Assembly: GCA_964501785.1 (NCBI GenBank)
Contig: CAZCUD010000001.1
Coordinates: 1 to 64,000, forward strand
Length of the DNA: 64,000 nt
Direction: 5' to 3'
Origin: DATBSK01 sp964501785
GTDB taxonomy: Bacteria; Actinomycetota; Acidimicrobiia; IMCC26256; PALSA-555
Of the stretch, positions 31,454 to 40,500 are shown in pieces. Numbering within the stretch: position 1 is the first letter of the stretch; the number at the start of each line of letters is the position of its first letter. The position numbers and the translations under genes were made by a program. The notes below the pieces were generated by a model. It saw only the letters and a list, made by a program, of their open reading frames with translations, searched no databases and was not told where the DNA came from.

Positions 31454-32389
31454 ATGCTCATCATCCAGCGTCCCGAGGTCGAGTCCGGCGAGGCCGAGGG
31501 CAACACCCAGTCGTTCGTCATCTCGCCCCTCGAGCCCGGCTTCGGCCACACGCTCGGCAACAGCCTGCGCCGCACGCTCCTCTCGTCGATCCCGGGTGCC
31601 GCGGTCACGCAGGTGCGCTTCGACGAGGCGCTGCACGAGTTCGACACGATCCCGGGGGTGAAGGAGGACGTCACCGACCTCATCCTCAACCTCAAGGACC
31701 TGGTGCTGCGCTGCTCGGCCGACGAGCCGGTCACCCTGCGACTCGACAAGCGCGGCCCCGGCGACGTGACCGCCTCCGACATCCAGGTCACCAGCGACGT
31801 CGAGGTGCTCAACGGCGACCTCCACCTCGCCACCGTCAACGCGAAGGGTCGTCTCGCGGTCGACCTCACGGTCGAGCAGGGGCGGGGCTACCTCTCGGCG
31901 GAGCGCAACAAGAAGACCTCGACCATCGGCGTGATCCCGGTCGACGCCATCTTCTCTCCCGTGCGGCGCGTCTCGTTCTCGATCGAGCCCACTCGCGTCG
32001 AGCAGGCGACCAACTACGACAAGCTCACGGTCGAGATCGAGACCGACGGCTCGATCTCTCCCCGTGAGGCGCTGGCCTCGGCCGGCGACACCCTGCGGAG
32101 CCTGGTCAGCCTGGTCGCGGACCTTTCCGACGAGCCGAAGGGGCTCGAGCTCGGCGAGGTGTCGCCCACCACGTCGGCGTCGCCCGACCTCGAGCTGCCC
32201 ATCGAGGAGCTCGACCTGTCCGAGCGGCCGCGCAACTGCCTCAAGCGGGCGCGCGTCGACACCATCGGCCAGCTCGCTCAGAAGACCGAGGACGACCTCC
32301 TCGCCATCACCAACTTCGGGTCGAAGTCGCTCGAAGAGGTGCTCCAGAAGCTCGACGAGCGCGGTCTCTCGCTCCGCGTCAAGGAGTAG
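31454..32389 (+). CDS. rpoA: RNA polymerase alpha subunit
   Basis: Alpha subunit, 311 residues, dimerises to scaffold RNA polymerase. The N-terminal domain contains GFGHTLGNSLRRTLLSSIPG. The C-terminal domain (about 245-311) carries the helix-hairpin-helix region SERPRNCLKRARVDTIGQL and NFGSKSLEEV that binds UP elements and activators. Together with rpoC this window encodes two polymerase subunits. Confidence 0.98.
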   Translation: MLIIQRPEVESGEAEGNTQSFVISPLEPGFGHTLGNSLRRTLLSSIPGAAVTQVRFDEALHEFDTIPGVKEDVTDLILNLKDLVLRCSADEPVTLRLDKRGPGDVTASDIQVTSDVEVLNGDLHLATVNAKGRLAVDLTVEQGRGYLSAERNKKTSTIGVIPVDAIFSPVRRVSFSIEPTRVEQATNYDKLTVEIETDGSISPREALASAGDTLRSLVSLVADLSDEPKGLELGEVSPTTSASPDLELPIEELDLSERPRNCLKRARVDTIGQLAQKTEDDLLAITNFGSKSLEEVLQKLDERGLSLRVKE

Positions 32390-32396
32390 GGAAGCG

Positions 32397-32747
32397 GTGC
32401 CCACGCCACGCAAGGGACCCCGCCTGGGGAAGGACCCCGCGCACCAGCGGCTCATGCTGGCCAACCTCGCCGCGAGCCTCTTCGAGTCGGGGCACATCGT
32501 CACCACCGAGACGAAGGCGAAGGCGCTCCGTCCCTACGCCGAGCGGCTCATCACGAAGGCCAAGCGCGGCGGGATCCACGACCGTCGCCAGGTCGTCGCC
32601 ACGATCCACGACAAGCAGGCCACCCACAAGTTGTTCGTCGAGATCGCGCCGCGCTTCTCGTCGCGCCAGGGCGGCTACCTGCGCATCCTCAAGCTCGGCC
32701 CGCGACCGGGTGACAACGCGCCGATGGCGCGCGTCGAGCTGGTGTGA
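32397..32747 (+). CDS. rplQ: 50S ribosomal protein L17
   Basis: L17, 116 residues, lies near the tunnel exit. PRKGPRLGKDPAHQRLMLAN and TTETKAKALRPYAERLIT are diagnostic. The GTG at 32397 is seven bases after rpoA. No extra C-terminal tail is present, unlike many actinobacterial L17 proteins. Confidence 0.97.
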   Translation: MPTPRKGPRLGKDPAHQRLMLANLAASLFESGHIVTTETKAKALRPYAERLITKAKRGGIHDRRQVVATIHDKQATHKLFVEIAPRFSSRQGGYLRILKLGPRPGDNAPMARVELV

Positions 32748-33559
32748 CCGCCTCAGGCGGCGACCCTCAGGTCGCCCCTGAGACTCGGCAGTCCGGCCCC
32801 GGCCGGCTGCGGCTGGTCGTCGCCTACGACGGCACCGACTTCCACGGCTTCGCACCGCAGCGCGACACGCGCACTGTCGGCGGCACGCTCGCCGGGGCGC
32901 TCGAGAAGGTCCTGCGGGCCCCGCTGGAAGACCTGAACCTGGCCTGCGCCGGTCGCACCGACACCGGCGTGCACGCGTGGGGTCAGGTCGTGAGCGTCGA
33001 CGCACCCCGCGATGCACGACCGGCGAAGGTGCGACACGCCCTGAACCGCATGCTCGGTCCCGAGATCGTCGTGCGCGCGGTCGAATGGATGCCCGCCGAC
33101 TTCGATGCCCGTCACTCGGCGCGCTGGCGCACCTACCGGTACACGATCGTCAACGCGCCGGGCCCCGATCCGTTCCTCGCTCGGTACGCGTGGTGGATCC
33201 CCGAGCCGCTCGACGTGTCGCTCCTGCGGCTGGCCTCCGATCCCTTCGTCGGCGAGCACGACTTCGCCGCCTTCTGCCGGAAGGGACCCGAGGGCTCGAC
33301 GACGCGCCGCACGGTGCACGCGGCGCACTGGCTGCTGGGCGATCACGAGCGCACCGACGTGCTCACCTTCGAGATCAGTGCCGCTGCGTTCTGCTGGCAG
33401 ATGGTGCGGTCGATCGTGGGCACCGTCGTCGAGGCCGGCGCGGGTCGCCGTCGCCCCGGCGACATCCTGAGCGTGCTGCGCAGCACGGATCGGGCGGCTG
33501 CGGGTCAGCTCGCACCGCCCAACGGCCTGTGCCTGTGGGCCGTCGGCTACGACGTCTGA
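32744..33559 (+). CDS. truA: tRNA pseudouridine(38-40) synthase
   Basis: TruA, 271 residues, isomerises uridines 38-40 of the tRNA anticodon arm. The catalytic aspartate is Asp73 in AGRTDTGVHA; YDGTDFHGFAPQ and FCWQMVRSIVGT are conserved. The GTG overlaps the rplQ stop, so it ends the alpha-operon transcript. It converges with the next gene, leaving 17 bases between the stops. Confidence 0.96.
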   Translation: MTASGGDPQVAPETRQSGPGRLRLVVAYDGTDFHGFAPQRDTRTVGGTLAGALEKVLRAPLEDLNLACAGRTDTGVHAWGQVVSVDAPRDARPAKVRHALNRMLGPEIVVRAVEWMPADFDARHSARWRTYRYTIVNAPGPDPFLARYAWWIPEPLDVSLLRLASDPFVGEHDFAAFCRKGPEGSTTRRTVHAAHWLLGDHERTDVLTFEISAAAFCWQMVRSIVGTVVEAGAGRRRPGDILSVLRSTDRAAAGQLAPPNGLCLWAVGYDV

Positions 33560-33576
33560 GGTTCGCCGGAGCGACG

Positions 33577-35079
33577 TCAGCCGGGTCGTTCGTCGAGGTA
33601 GAGGAACCCGTAGCCCTCGTCGCGGAACGTGAGGCCGGCGTCGCGCAGCGCCACGCCCCAGTCGCCGGTGACCGCAGGGTCGCTCTCTTCCATGCCGTGG
33701 TCGGCGACGAGGACGAAGGCGGTGTCCTCGACGACTCCGGCACGCTCGACGGCGGCGATGATCTCGCCCATGCGGGCGTCGCTGTCGCGCACGGACGCGG
33801 CGGCGATCTCGGAGTGCGGGCCTCCTTCGTGCATCGCGGCATCGGTCAGCGTGAAGTTGGCGAACACGAAGCGCGGCAGCGGGTAGGAGTCGCCGTGCAG
33901 GTCGCCGTCGAAGATGCCGGTCGCCTGCTCCACGCCGAGGTGGTCGATCAGCGACGACCACCGGTAGTCCTTCGACGGGCGGACGAAGCGCTCGGTGCTG
34001 TGCGGCAGCCCTTCGGGGTCGGGCAGCGGCGGGACGTCGCCGGCACGGATGCGCCCGAAGGTCGAGTAGTCGGCTCCGAGGTCGCACGGCTCGTTGATCG
34101 ACGCGGTGAAGGCGTCGGGATCGTGACGATGCAGCGCCGAGTGGATCGACTCGACGCCGTCGGTGACGTGCTGCATCGCGGTCGGCCAGGTGGCGCTCGA
34201 GTTGGTGATCACCTGCGCACCCGAACGGCGGTCGAACCACGCGTTGTGGAGGATCCCGTGGTGACCGGGGAGGCGCCCGGTCACGATCGACGTGTGGTTC
34301 GCGAGGGTCACCGTCGGCAGTCCGGCGATGGCGCCGTGGGCGAAGCCGGTTCCCGACGCCAGCAGGCGCGCGGTGTGGGGCGCCTCGCCGCGCGCCGCCA
34401 TGTCGTAGAGGACGTTGGGGTTGGTGCCGTCGAACAGGAACAGCACGATGTGTTTGGCGGGTCCTGCGGCCGGGTCGAGCACGTCCTCGCGCACCTCGCC
34501 GTCCTGGCCGGCGAGGTGGGTGCCGTCGGCGCGGCGGGGCACACCGAGGAGCTCGAGGACGGTGGGAGCGACGTCGACGAGCCGGGCCGATCGGGGCACG
34601 AGCCCGTCGGACCGCACGCCCCGGCCGCTGAGCACGAACGGGGCGCGGGCCTGCACGATCCCGAGCGAGCCGTGCTCGCCCCGGTGCCCGCCCTGGTCCT
34701 CCCAGTTGTGGTCGGCCGAGTGGAGCACACACAGGTCGGGCGCCGCCGGATGGTCGAACAGCTGGGCGACGTGGTCGAAGGCGTGGGGGTACGCGTTCTC
34801 GCTGCGATGGGGGTTGCGGGCGGCGCGCTCCTCCTCGATCGGGGCGAAGCGGTGCGTCGACTGGTCCGAAAGCGGGTCGGACCCCTCGCTGGCGACGACC
34901 TCGTAGCCGCCGTCGGCGCGGCGGAAGCGGACCATCCCGTCGTGCGACCGGGCCTCGTAGGCGCCGTCGCGGGCGAGGAGGACCATGTCGACGATGGGCT
35001 CGAGCCCGGCGTCGGTCAGCAGCTCGATCGCCACCTCGGCGCTCTCGACCCGCTCCGACGCCAGCTCCGTGACCGCCAT
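33577..35079 (-). CDS. Alkaline-phosphatase-superfamily protein with unusual domain order
   Basis: A 500-residue predicted metal-dependent phosphohydrolase. Residues about 210-500 look like the nucleotide pyrophosphatase/phosphodiesterase core: FLFDGTN (214-220), nucleophile Thr258 in LPTVTLANHTSIVTG, HGILHNAWFD, and a late VADHGMEESDP metal motif. Residues about 115-190 resemble the part that normally comes after that motif: HSADHNWEDQGGHRGEHG, APFVLSGRGV and DVAPTVLELLGVP. The chain ends soon after the ADHG motif, so the usual C-terminal piece appears moved to the front. No signal peptide or membrane segment is seen. The start is the ATG at 35079. Substrate unknown. It stands alone on the minus strand between truA and rplM. 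Confidence 0.75.
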   Translation of the reverse strand: MAVTELASERVESAEVAIELLTDAGLEPIVDMVLLARDGAYEARSHDGMVRFRRADGGYEVVASEGSDPLSDQSTHRFAPIEEERAARNPHRSENAYPHAFDHVAQLFDHPAAPDLCVLHSADHNWEDQGGHRGEHGSLGIVQARAPFVLSGRGVRSDGLVPRSARLVDVAPTVLELLGVPRRADGTHLAGQDGEVREDVLDPAAGPAKHIVLFLFDGTNPNVLYDMAARGEAPHTARLLASGTGFAHGAIAGLPTVTLANHTSIVTGRLPGHHGILHNAWFDRRSGAQVITNSSATWPTAMQHVTDGVESIHSALHRHDPDAFTASINEPCDLGADYSTFGRIRAGDVPPLPDPEGLPHSTERFVRPSKDYRWSSLIDHLGVEQATGIFDGDLHGDSYPLPRFVFANFTLTDAAMHEGGPHSEIAAASVRDSDARMGEIIAAVERAGVVEDTAFVLVADHGMEESDPAVTGDWGVALRDAGLTFRDEGYGFLYLDERPG

Positions 35080-35111
35080 CGGGGCGAGCCTACGGGCTGA
35101 CCAGGGGGCGA

Positions 35112-35142
35112 TTGTCGGCGGATCGGGGTGATCGTCTAGGAT
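35112..35142 (+). promoter_or_regulatory. Possible promoter for rplM-rpsI
   Basis: TTGTCG at 35112-35117 and TAGGAT at 35137-35142 are 19 bases apart, a little long, and lie about 95 bases before rplM. The gap also serves the divergent phosphatase gene. Confidence 0.35.
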
Positions 35143-35236
35143 TTCCCTTCGCGTTCGGCCCGTCTTCACCGACTCCCACGCCGGACGCCCGCGGCGCTGC
35201 CGAGCGACGCGACCCGCAACCCGAGCCGAGGACCGC

Positions 35237-35677
35237 GTGCGGACCTTCCAGCCCAAGCCCGAAGACATCCAGCGCTCCTGGCACGTGATCGATGCCGACG
35301 GAGCCGTGCTGGGTCGCCTCGCGACCGAGGTGGCCCGGCTCCTGCGCGGGAAGCACAAGGCGATCTGGGCGCCCCACGTCGACACCGGTGACCACGTGGT
35401 GGTCGTGAACGCGTCGAAGCTCGCGTTCACGCCCCGCAAGCTCGAGGACAAGACCTACTACCGCCACTCCGGCTACCCGGGTGGTCTGCGCGAGGAGTCG
35501 CTCGAGCACCTGCTCGCGCGCGACCCCGAGCGCGTCGTGCGCCTCGCGGTCAAGGGGATGCTGCCCAAGGGGCCGCTCGGACGCGCCATGCTCAAGAAGC
35601 TTCGCGTCTACGCGGGCCCCACCCATCCGCACGCCGCCCAGCAGCCGGCGCCGCGTGCGCTCGCGACGCGCAAGTAG
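35237..35677 (+). CDS. rplM: 50S ribosomal protein L13
   Basis: L13, 146 residues, is an early 50S assembly protein. It begins at GTG giving MRTFQPKPEDIQRSWHVIDA and carries YYRHSGYPGGLRE and VKGMLPKGPLGRAMLKKL. It heads the standard rplM-rpsI pair, here followed by the amino-sugar genes. Confidence 0.97.
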   Translation: MRTFQPKPEDIQRSWHVIDADGAVLGRLATEVARLLRGKHKAIWAPHVDTGDHVVVVNASKLAFTPRKLEDKTYYRHSGYPGGLREESLEHLLARDPERVVRLAVKGMLPKGPLGRAMLKKLRVYAGPTHPHAAQQPAPRALATRK

Positions 35678-35690
35678 TCGGAGGAGTCCG

Positions 35691-36083
35691 ATGCCCAAGC
35701 CCCTCATCCAGTCGACCGGTCGCCGCAAGGAGGCCGTCGCGCGCGTGCGCCTGCGGGCGGGCACCGGCCAGATCGTCATCAACGGCCGACCGGTGGAGCA
35801 GTACTTCTCGGTCCTCACGCACCAGCAGCACGCGACCGAAGCCCTGCGCGTCAGCCAGACCGCCGACGTGTACGACGTCGACGCGACCATCACGGGCGGG
35901 GGGACGAGCGGCCAGGCCGGCGCGCTGCGGCTCGGCATCGCCCGAGCGCTCGTCGGGCTCGACGACGAGATGCGCCCGATGCTCAAGAAGGCCGGGCTGC
36001 TCGTGCGTGACGCGCGTGAGAAGGAGCGCCGCAAGTACGGCCTCAAGAAGGCCCGCAAGGCACCTCAGTACTCGAAGCGCTGA
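35691..36083 (+). CDS. rpsI: 30S ribosomal protein S9
   Basis: S9, 130 residues, has a C-terminal tail that reaches the P-site tRNA anticodon. STGRRKEAVARVRLRAGTG and the KKARKAPQYSKR end are diagnostic; the final Lys-Arg touches tRNA. A good GGAGGAG lies seven to thirteen bases before the ATG. Confidence 0.97.
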   Translation: MPKPLIQSTGRRKEAVARVRLRAGTGQIVINGRPVEQYFSVLTHQQHATEALRVSQTADVYDVDATITGGGTSGQAGALRLGIARALVGLDDEMRPMLKKAGLLVRDAREKERRKYGLKKARKAPQYSKR

Positions 36084-36085
36084 GA

Positions 36086-36103
36086 CGCGTCCTCGGGGAC
36101 GCG
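36086..36103 (+). terminator. Hairpin between rpsI and glmM
   Basis: CGCGTCC and GGACGCG pair around TCGG, a stable tetraloop, immediately after the rpsI stop and eight bases before the glmM start. No T-tract is present. It may partly end the ribosomal transcript or affect glmM translation. Confidence 0.4.
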
Positions 36104-36110
36104 CTCGACG

Positions 36111-37523
36111 ATGACCCTGCGCTTCGGCACGGACGGGATCCGGGGTGTCGCGAACCGCGAGCTGACCCCCGAGCTCATCACCGCCCTCGGGCGCGCCGCG
36201 GCGCGCGTCCTCGGGCGAGACGTCCCCTTCGTCGTCGGGCGCGACACCCGCCGGTCGGGCCCCCTCGTGCAGGCTGCGCTCGTCGCCGGCCTGTGCGCCG
36301 AGGGTGCCGACGTCGATCTCGCCGGCGTGCTCCCGACCCCCGCGGTCGCCCAGCTCGCGAAGCGGCGGCAGGCGCCCGGCGCGGTCATCTCGGCGAGCCA
36401 CAACCCGTTCGAGGACAACGGCGTCAAGCTCTTCGCCCGGGGCGGACGCAAGATCACCGACGAGCTCGAGGCCCGCATCGAGGCCGAGCTCCGCGAGCTC
36501 GCGACCGCGATCCCCGCGGGCGGGCCCGTGGGCGAGGCGGTCGGCGTCGATCGCCAGATGAAGGACCCCCTCGACGAGTACGTGCAGCACGTGGTCGGCG
36601 CGCTCGAGGGGCGTGACCTCTCGGGCCTGAGCGTCGTGCTCGACTGCGGCAACGGCGCCGCGTTCCGATCGGCGCCGCGGGTCTTCAAGGCGCTCGGTGC
36701 GCAGGTCGAGCTGCTCAACGCCGCCCCCGACGGCACCAACATCAACCGTGACTGCGGGTCGACCGACACCCGAGCCCTCCAGGCGGCCGTGGTCGAGTCG
36801 GGCGCGCGGGCCGGCCTCGCCTTCGACGGCGACGGCGACCGGGTCATCGCGGTCGACGAGCGCGGCGGCATCGTCGACGGCGACCAGATCATGGCCGTCT
36901 GCGCGCTCGATCTGAAGGAGCGCGACCAGCTCCACGGGAGCGCGGTCGTCGGCACGGTCATGTCGAACCTCGGCCTGCGTCGCTGCCTCGCGGCGCAGCA
37001 GATCGACTTCGTCGAGGTCCCGGTCGGTGACCGCCACGTCCTCGACGAGCTCGAGCGGCGCAGGCTCTCGCTCGGTGGCGAGCAGTCGGGTCACGTGATC
37101 TTCACCGACTACGCAACGACGGGCGACGGCACGTTGACGGGCGCCATGCTGCTCGACGTCGTGCACGGCACCGGACACGCCCTGTCGCTGCTCGCCGCGG
37201 TGATGCAACGATTCCCCCAGATCCTGCGCAACGTCGTCGTGCGCGACCGATCGGCCGTCGAGCACGACGAACGCCTCGCCGCCGAGATCGAGGCGATCGA
37301 CGCCGAGCTCGCGCCCGACGGACGGGTGCTGGTGCGGCCGTCGGGCACCGAGCCGGTGGTCCGGGTGATGGTCGAGGCCCAGAGCCTCGAGCGGGCCGAG
37401 CTCGTCGCGGACCGCCTGGTCTCCGCCGTCCAGCGCACCGGTGGTGCGGTCGGCCCGCCCCCGCCGGCGTTCGCGCCAGAAGACGAGCCGGGCGGACCCC
37501 TCCCGGTCGACGGCCCCCTCTAA
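36111..37523 (+). CDS. glmM: Phosphoglucosamine mutase
   Basis: GlmM, 470 residues, converts glucosamine-6-phosphate to glucosamine-1-phosphate for UDP-GlcNAc and peptidoglycan synthesis. The phosphoserine is Ser96 in ISASHNP, the metal loop is DGDGD at about 241-245, and the phosphate-binding loop RPSGTEP is near the C-terminus. The last about 25 residues are Pro/Gly-rich and lie beyond the usual end. It is 12 bases before the GlmS-like gene, which would supply its substrate. Confidence 0.97.
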   Translation: MTLRFGTDGIRGVANRELTPELITALGRAAARVLGRDVPFVVGRDTRRSGPLVQAALVAGLCAEGADVDLAGVLPTPAVAQLAKRRQAPGAVISASHNPFEDNGVKLFARGGRKITDELEARIEAELRELATAIPAGGPVGEAVGVDRQMKDPLDEYVQHVVGALEGRDLSGLSVVLDCGNGAAFRSAPRVFKALGAQVELLNAAPDGTNINRDCGSTDTRALQAAVVESGARAGLAFDGDGDRVIAVDERGGIVDGDQIMAVCALDLKERDQLHGSAVVGTVMSNLGLRRCLAAQQIDFVEVPVGDRHVLDELERRRLSLGGEQSGHVIFTDYATTGDGTLTGAMLLDVVHGTGHALSLLAAVMQRFPQILRNVVVRDRSAVEHDERLAAEIEAIDAELAPDGRVLVRPSGTEPVVRVMVEAQSLERAELVADRLVSAVQRTGGAVGPPPPAFAPEDEPGGPLPVDGPL

Positions 37524-37535
37524 CCTGGATTCGCC

Positions 37536-40500
37536 ATGTGCGGGATCATCGGCGTCGTACGGCGACGCAGCACGCGGCGCCCCCCGGAGGTCGAGGCCCT
37601 CGTCGAGGCGCTCGACCGGGCGATCGCACACCTCGAGCCCTGGGACGGGCAGCTCGCCGAGCTCGACGCCGCGGCCAACGCGATCGAGCACGTCGACGGC
37701 GCGCTCAGGGGCGTCCCGGGCGTGCGCGCCCTGCTCGCCGACCGGTCCGGCACCCTCGCGATCGAGCACCGGGCCGACCACCTGTCCGTGTTGCTCGGCA
37801 CCGCCGAGGCGTCCCTCGACGACGGCACGATCGCCCTGTCGGGTGCTGCGCTGGAGTCGGTCAACGCGGCGCTGCTGCGGGCCAAGGACGGCGCGTGGGC
37901 CGTGCGACGCGACCGCATCCGCACGGCGCGTGCGGTCGGCGACCTCGCGGGCCCGGACGCGTCGGACGCCTCGATCGAGGCGTTCACGTCGGTGCAGGTC
38001 GCGCTCTCCGCACTCGACCGGCTCGAGGTGCGCGGCCGCGACTCGGCCGGCCTGCACCTCCTCGTCCGTGACCACGGGCTCGACCTCGCGGACCCCTCCG
38101 TCGCGCGGCTCCTGGAGCGACGCACCGACGACGATCTCTTCGAGCACCGCTCCGTCCGCACTCCCGACGGCGCACTCTCGTTCGTCTACAAGGCGGCCGC
38201 CGAGATCGGTGAGCTCGGGGACAACACCCGCCGGCTGCGGCGAGCGATCCGCGACGACGAGCTCCTGCACGTCGCGCTCGAGCACGAGTCGGCCGAGGCC
38301 GTCGTGCTCGGGCACACCCGATGGGCGAGCGTCGGCATCATCTCGGAGCCCAACGCCCACCCGCTGAACCAGGAGGAGGTCGGTGCGGTCACCGGCCCGT
38401 ACGTCACCGCGGCGCTGAACGGCGACGTCGACAACTACTCCGACCTGACCGCGCTCGAGGGGCTCAACGTGCCGGCCGAGATCACGACCGACGCGAAGGT
38501 GATCCCCGCGCTCATGTCCCGACGACTGGCCGGCGGGGCCGACGTCCAGGAGGCGTTCCGCTCGACGGTGGCGACCCTCGAGGGCTCGGTCGCGATCGGC
38601 GCGAGCGCGACGGCGGCGCCGGAGGACCTGTTCCTCGCCCTGCGCGGGAGCGGGCAGGCGCTGTACGTCGGCCTCGCCGAGGACATGTTCGTCGTCGCGA
38701 GCGAGCCGTACGGGCTCGTCGAGGAGACCTCCGAGTACGTGCGCCTCGACGGCGAGACGCCGGCCGACCCGCAGCGGGCGAGCGCGACGCGGGGTCAGAT
38801 CGTCGTCGTCCACGGCGCGCGCGCCGGCACCCTCGGGGGCATCGCGCGCTACGCCTACGACGGCACGGCGCTCCCCGTCACCGAGAACGACGTCCACTTC
38901 GCCCAGATCACGACGCGCGACGTCGACCGGGGTGAGCATCCCCACTTCCTCCTCAAGGAGATCTCCGAGGCCCCCGACTCGTTCCGCAAGACGCTGCGGG
39001 GGAAGGTCGTCGAGCACGAGGGCGTGCTCTCGGTCGAGCTCGGCCCGGACACGATCTCCGACGAGCTGCGGGCCCGGCTGGCCGAGGGATCGATCGAGCG
39101 CGTGGTCGTCATCGGGCAGGGCACGGCCGCGATCGCCGGTCAGAGCTTCGCGGTCGCGCTCGCAGGCTTCGTCGGCGATCTCGTCCAGGTGGACGCGATC
39201 CCGGCGACCGAGTTCTCCGGCTTCGGCCTGCGTGAGGACATGCGCGACACGCTGGTCGTGGCGATCAGCCAGAGCGGCACGACCACCGACACCAACCGCA
39301 CGGTGGATCTGTGCCGCGACCGCGGCGCCACGGTCATCGCGATCGTCAACCGTCGCAACAGCGATCTCGTCGACAAGTCGGACGGCGTGCTCTTCACGTC
39401 CGATGGTCGTGACGTCGAGATGAGCGTCGCCTCCACGAAGGCGTTCTACTCGCAGATCGCCGCGGGCTGGCTGCTCGCCATCGCGATCGCGGACGCGGCC
39501 GCGGTCCTCGACCGACGCGAGGCCGACCTGCTGCTCCGGCGCCTGCGCGAGCTGCCGGAGGCGATGCGCTCCGTCGTCGCGAGTCGCGACGATCTCGCGG
39601 CCGTCGCCCAGCGCCACGTCCTCGGGCGCCGCTACTGGGCGCTCGTGGGCAACGGCGCGAACTCGATCGCGGCCCGCGAGATCAGGATCAAGCTCTCCGA
39701 GCTCTGCTACAAGGCCATCGCCTGCGACGTCACCGAGGACAAGAAGCACATCGACCTGTCGTCGGAGCCGCTGATCATCGTGTGCGCGGCGGGGCTCTCG
39801 GGCTCCAACGCCGACGACGTCGGCAAGGAGATCGCCATCTACCGCGCCCACCGGGCCGCACCGATCGTCATCGCCGACGACTCGACGCGCTTCCCGGCCG
39901 CGCTCGACACCCTCGTCGTGCCGGCAGTGCACCCCCGGCTCGACTTCGTGCTCGCCACGGTGGCCGGGCACCTCTTCGGCTACGAGGCGGCGCTGGCGAT
40001 CGACGCGTCGGCGTTGCCGTTGCGGGAGGCGCGGGCCGAGGTCGAGTCCGCCGCCACCAAGCACGGCGGCGACCCCGACACGCTGCTCCAGCGTCTGGAG
40101 CCCGCACTCGAGGACCCGGCCCGCCGCTTCTTCGACGGGCTGCGCGCCGGCTCGTACGACGGGACGCTCGAGGCGAGCACCGCGGCGCGCCTCGCCTCGG
40201 TGCTCCGCTACGCGACCGGCGCGCTCCAGCTCGACTCGTACGAGGTCGAGCACGGGCGGGTCGGCACGCCGAGCACCGTCGTGCAAGACCTCACGACGGC
40301 CCTCACCAAGGCGATCGAGGAGCTCACGCGGCCCGTCGACGCGATCAAGCACCAGGCCAAGACCGTCACCGTCGGCATCTCGCGCTCCGACGAGACGCTG
40401 CTCCAGGCGCCGCTGGTGCGCGAGGTGCTCGCGGCGGGGGCGCCCCGCGACGGGCTCAGCTACCGCGCGCTGCGCACCCTCGTCGACCTCGACCCCGCGG

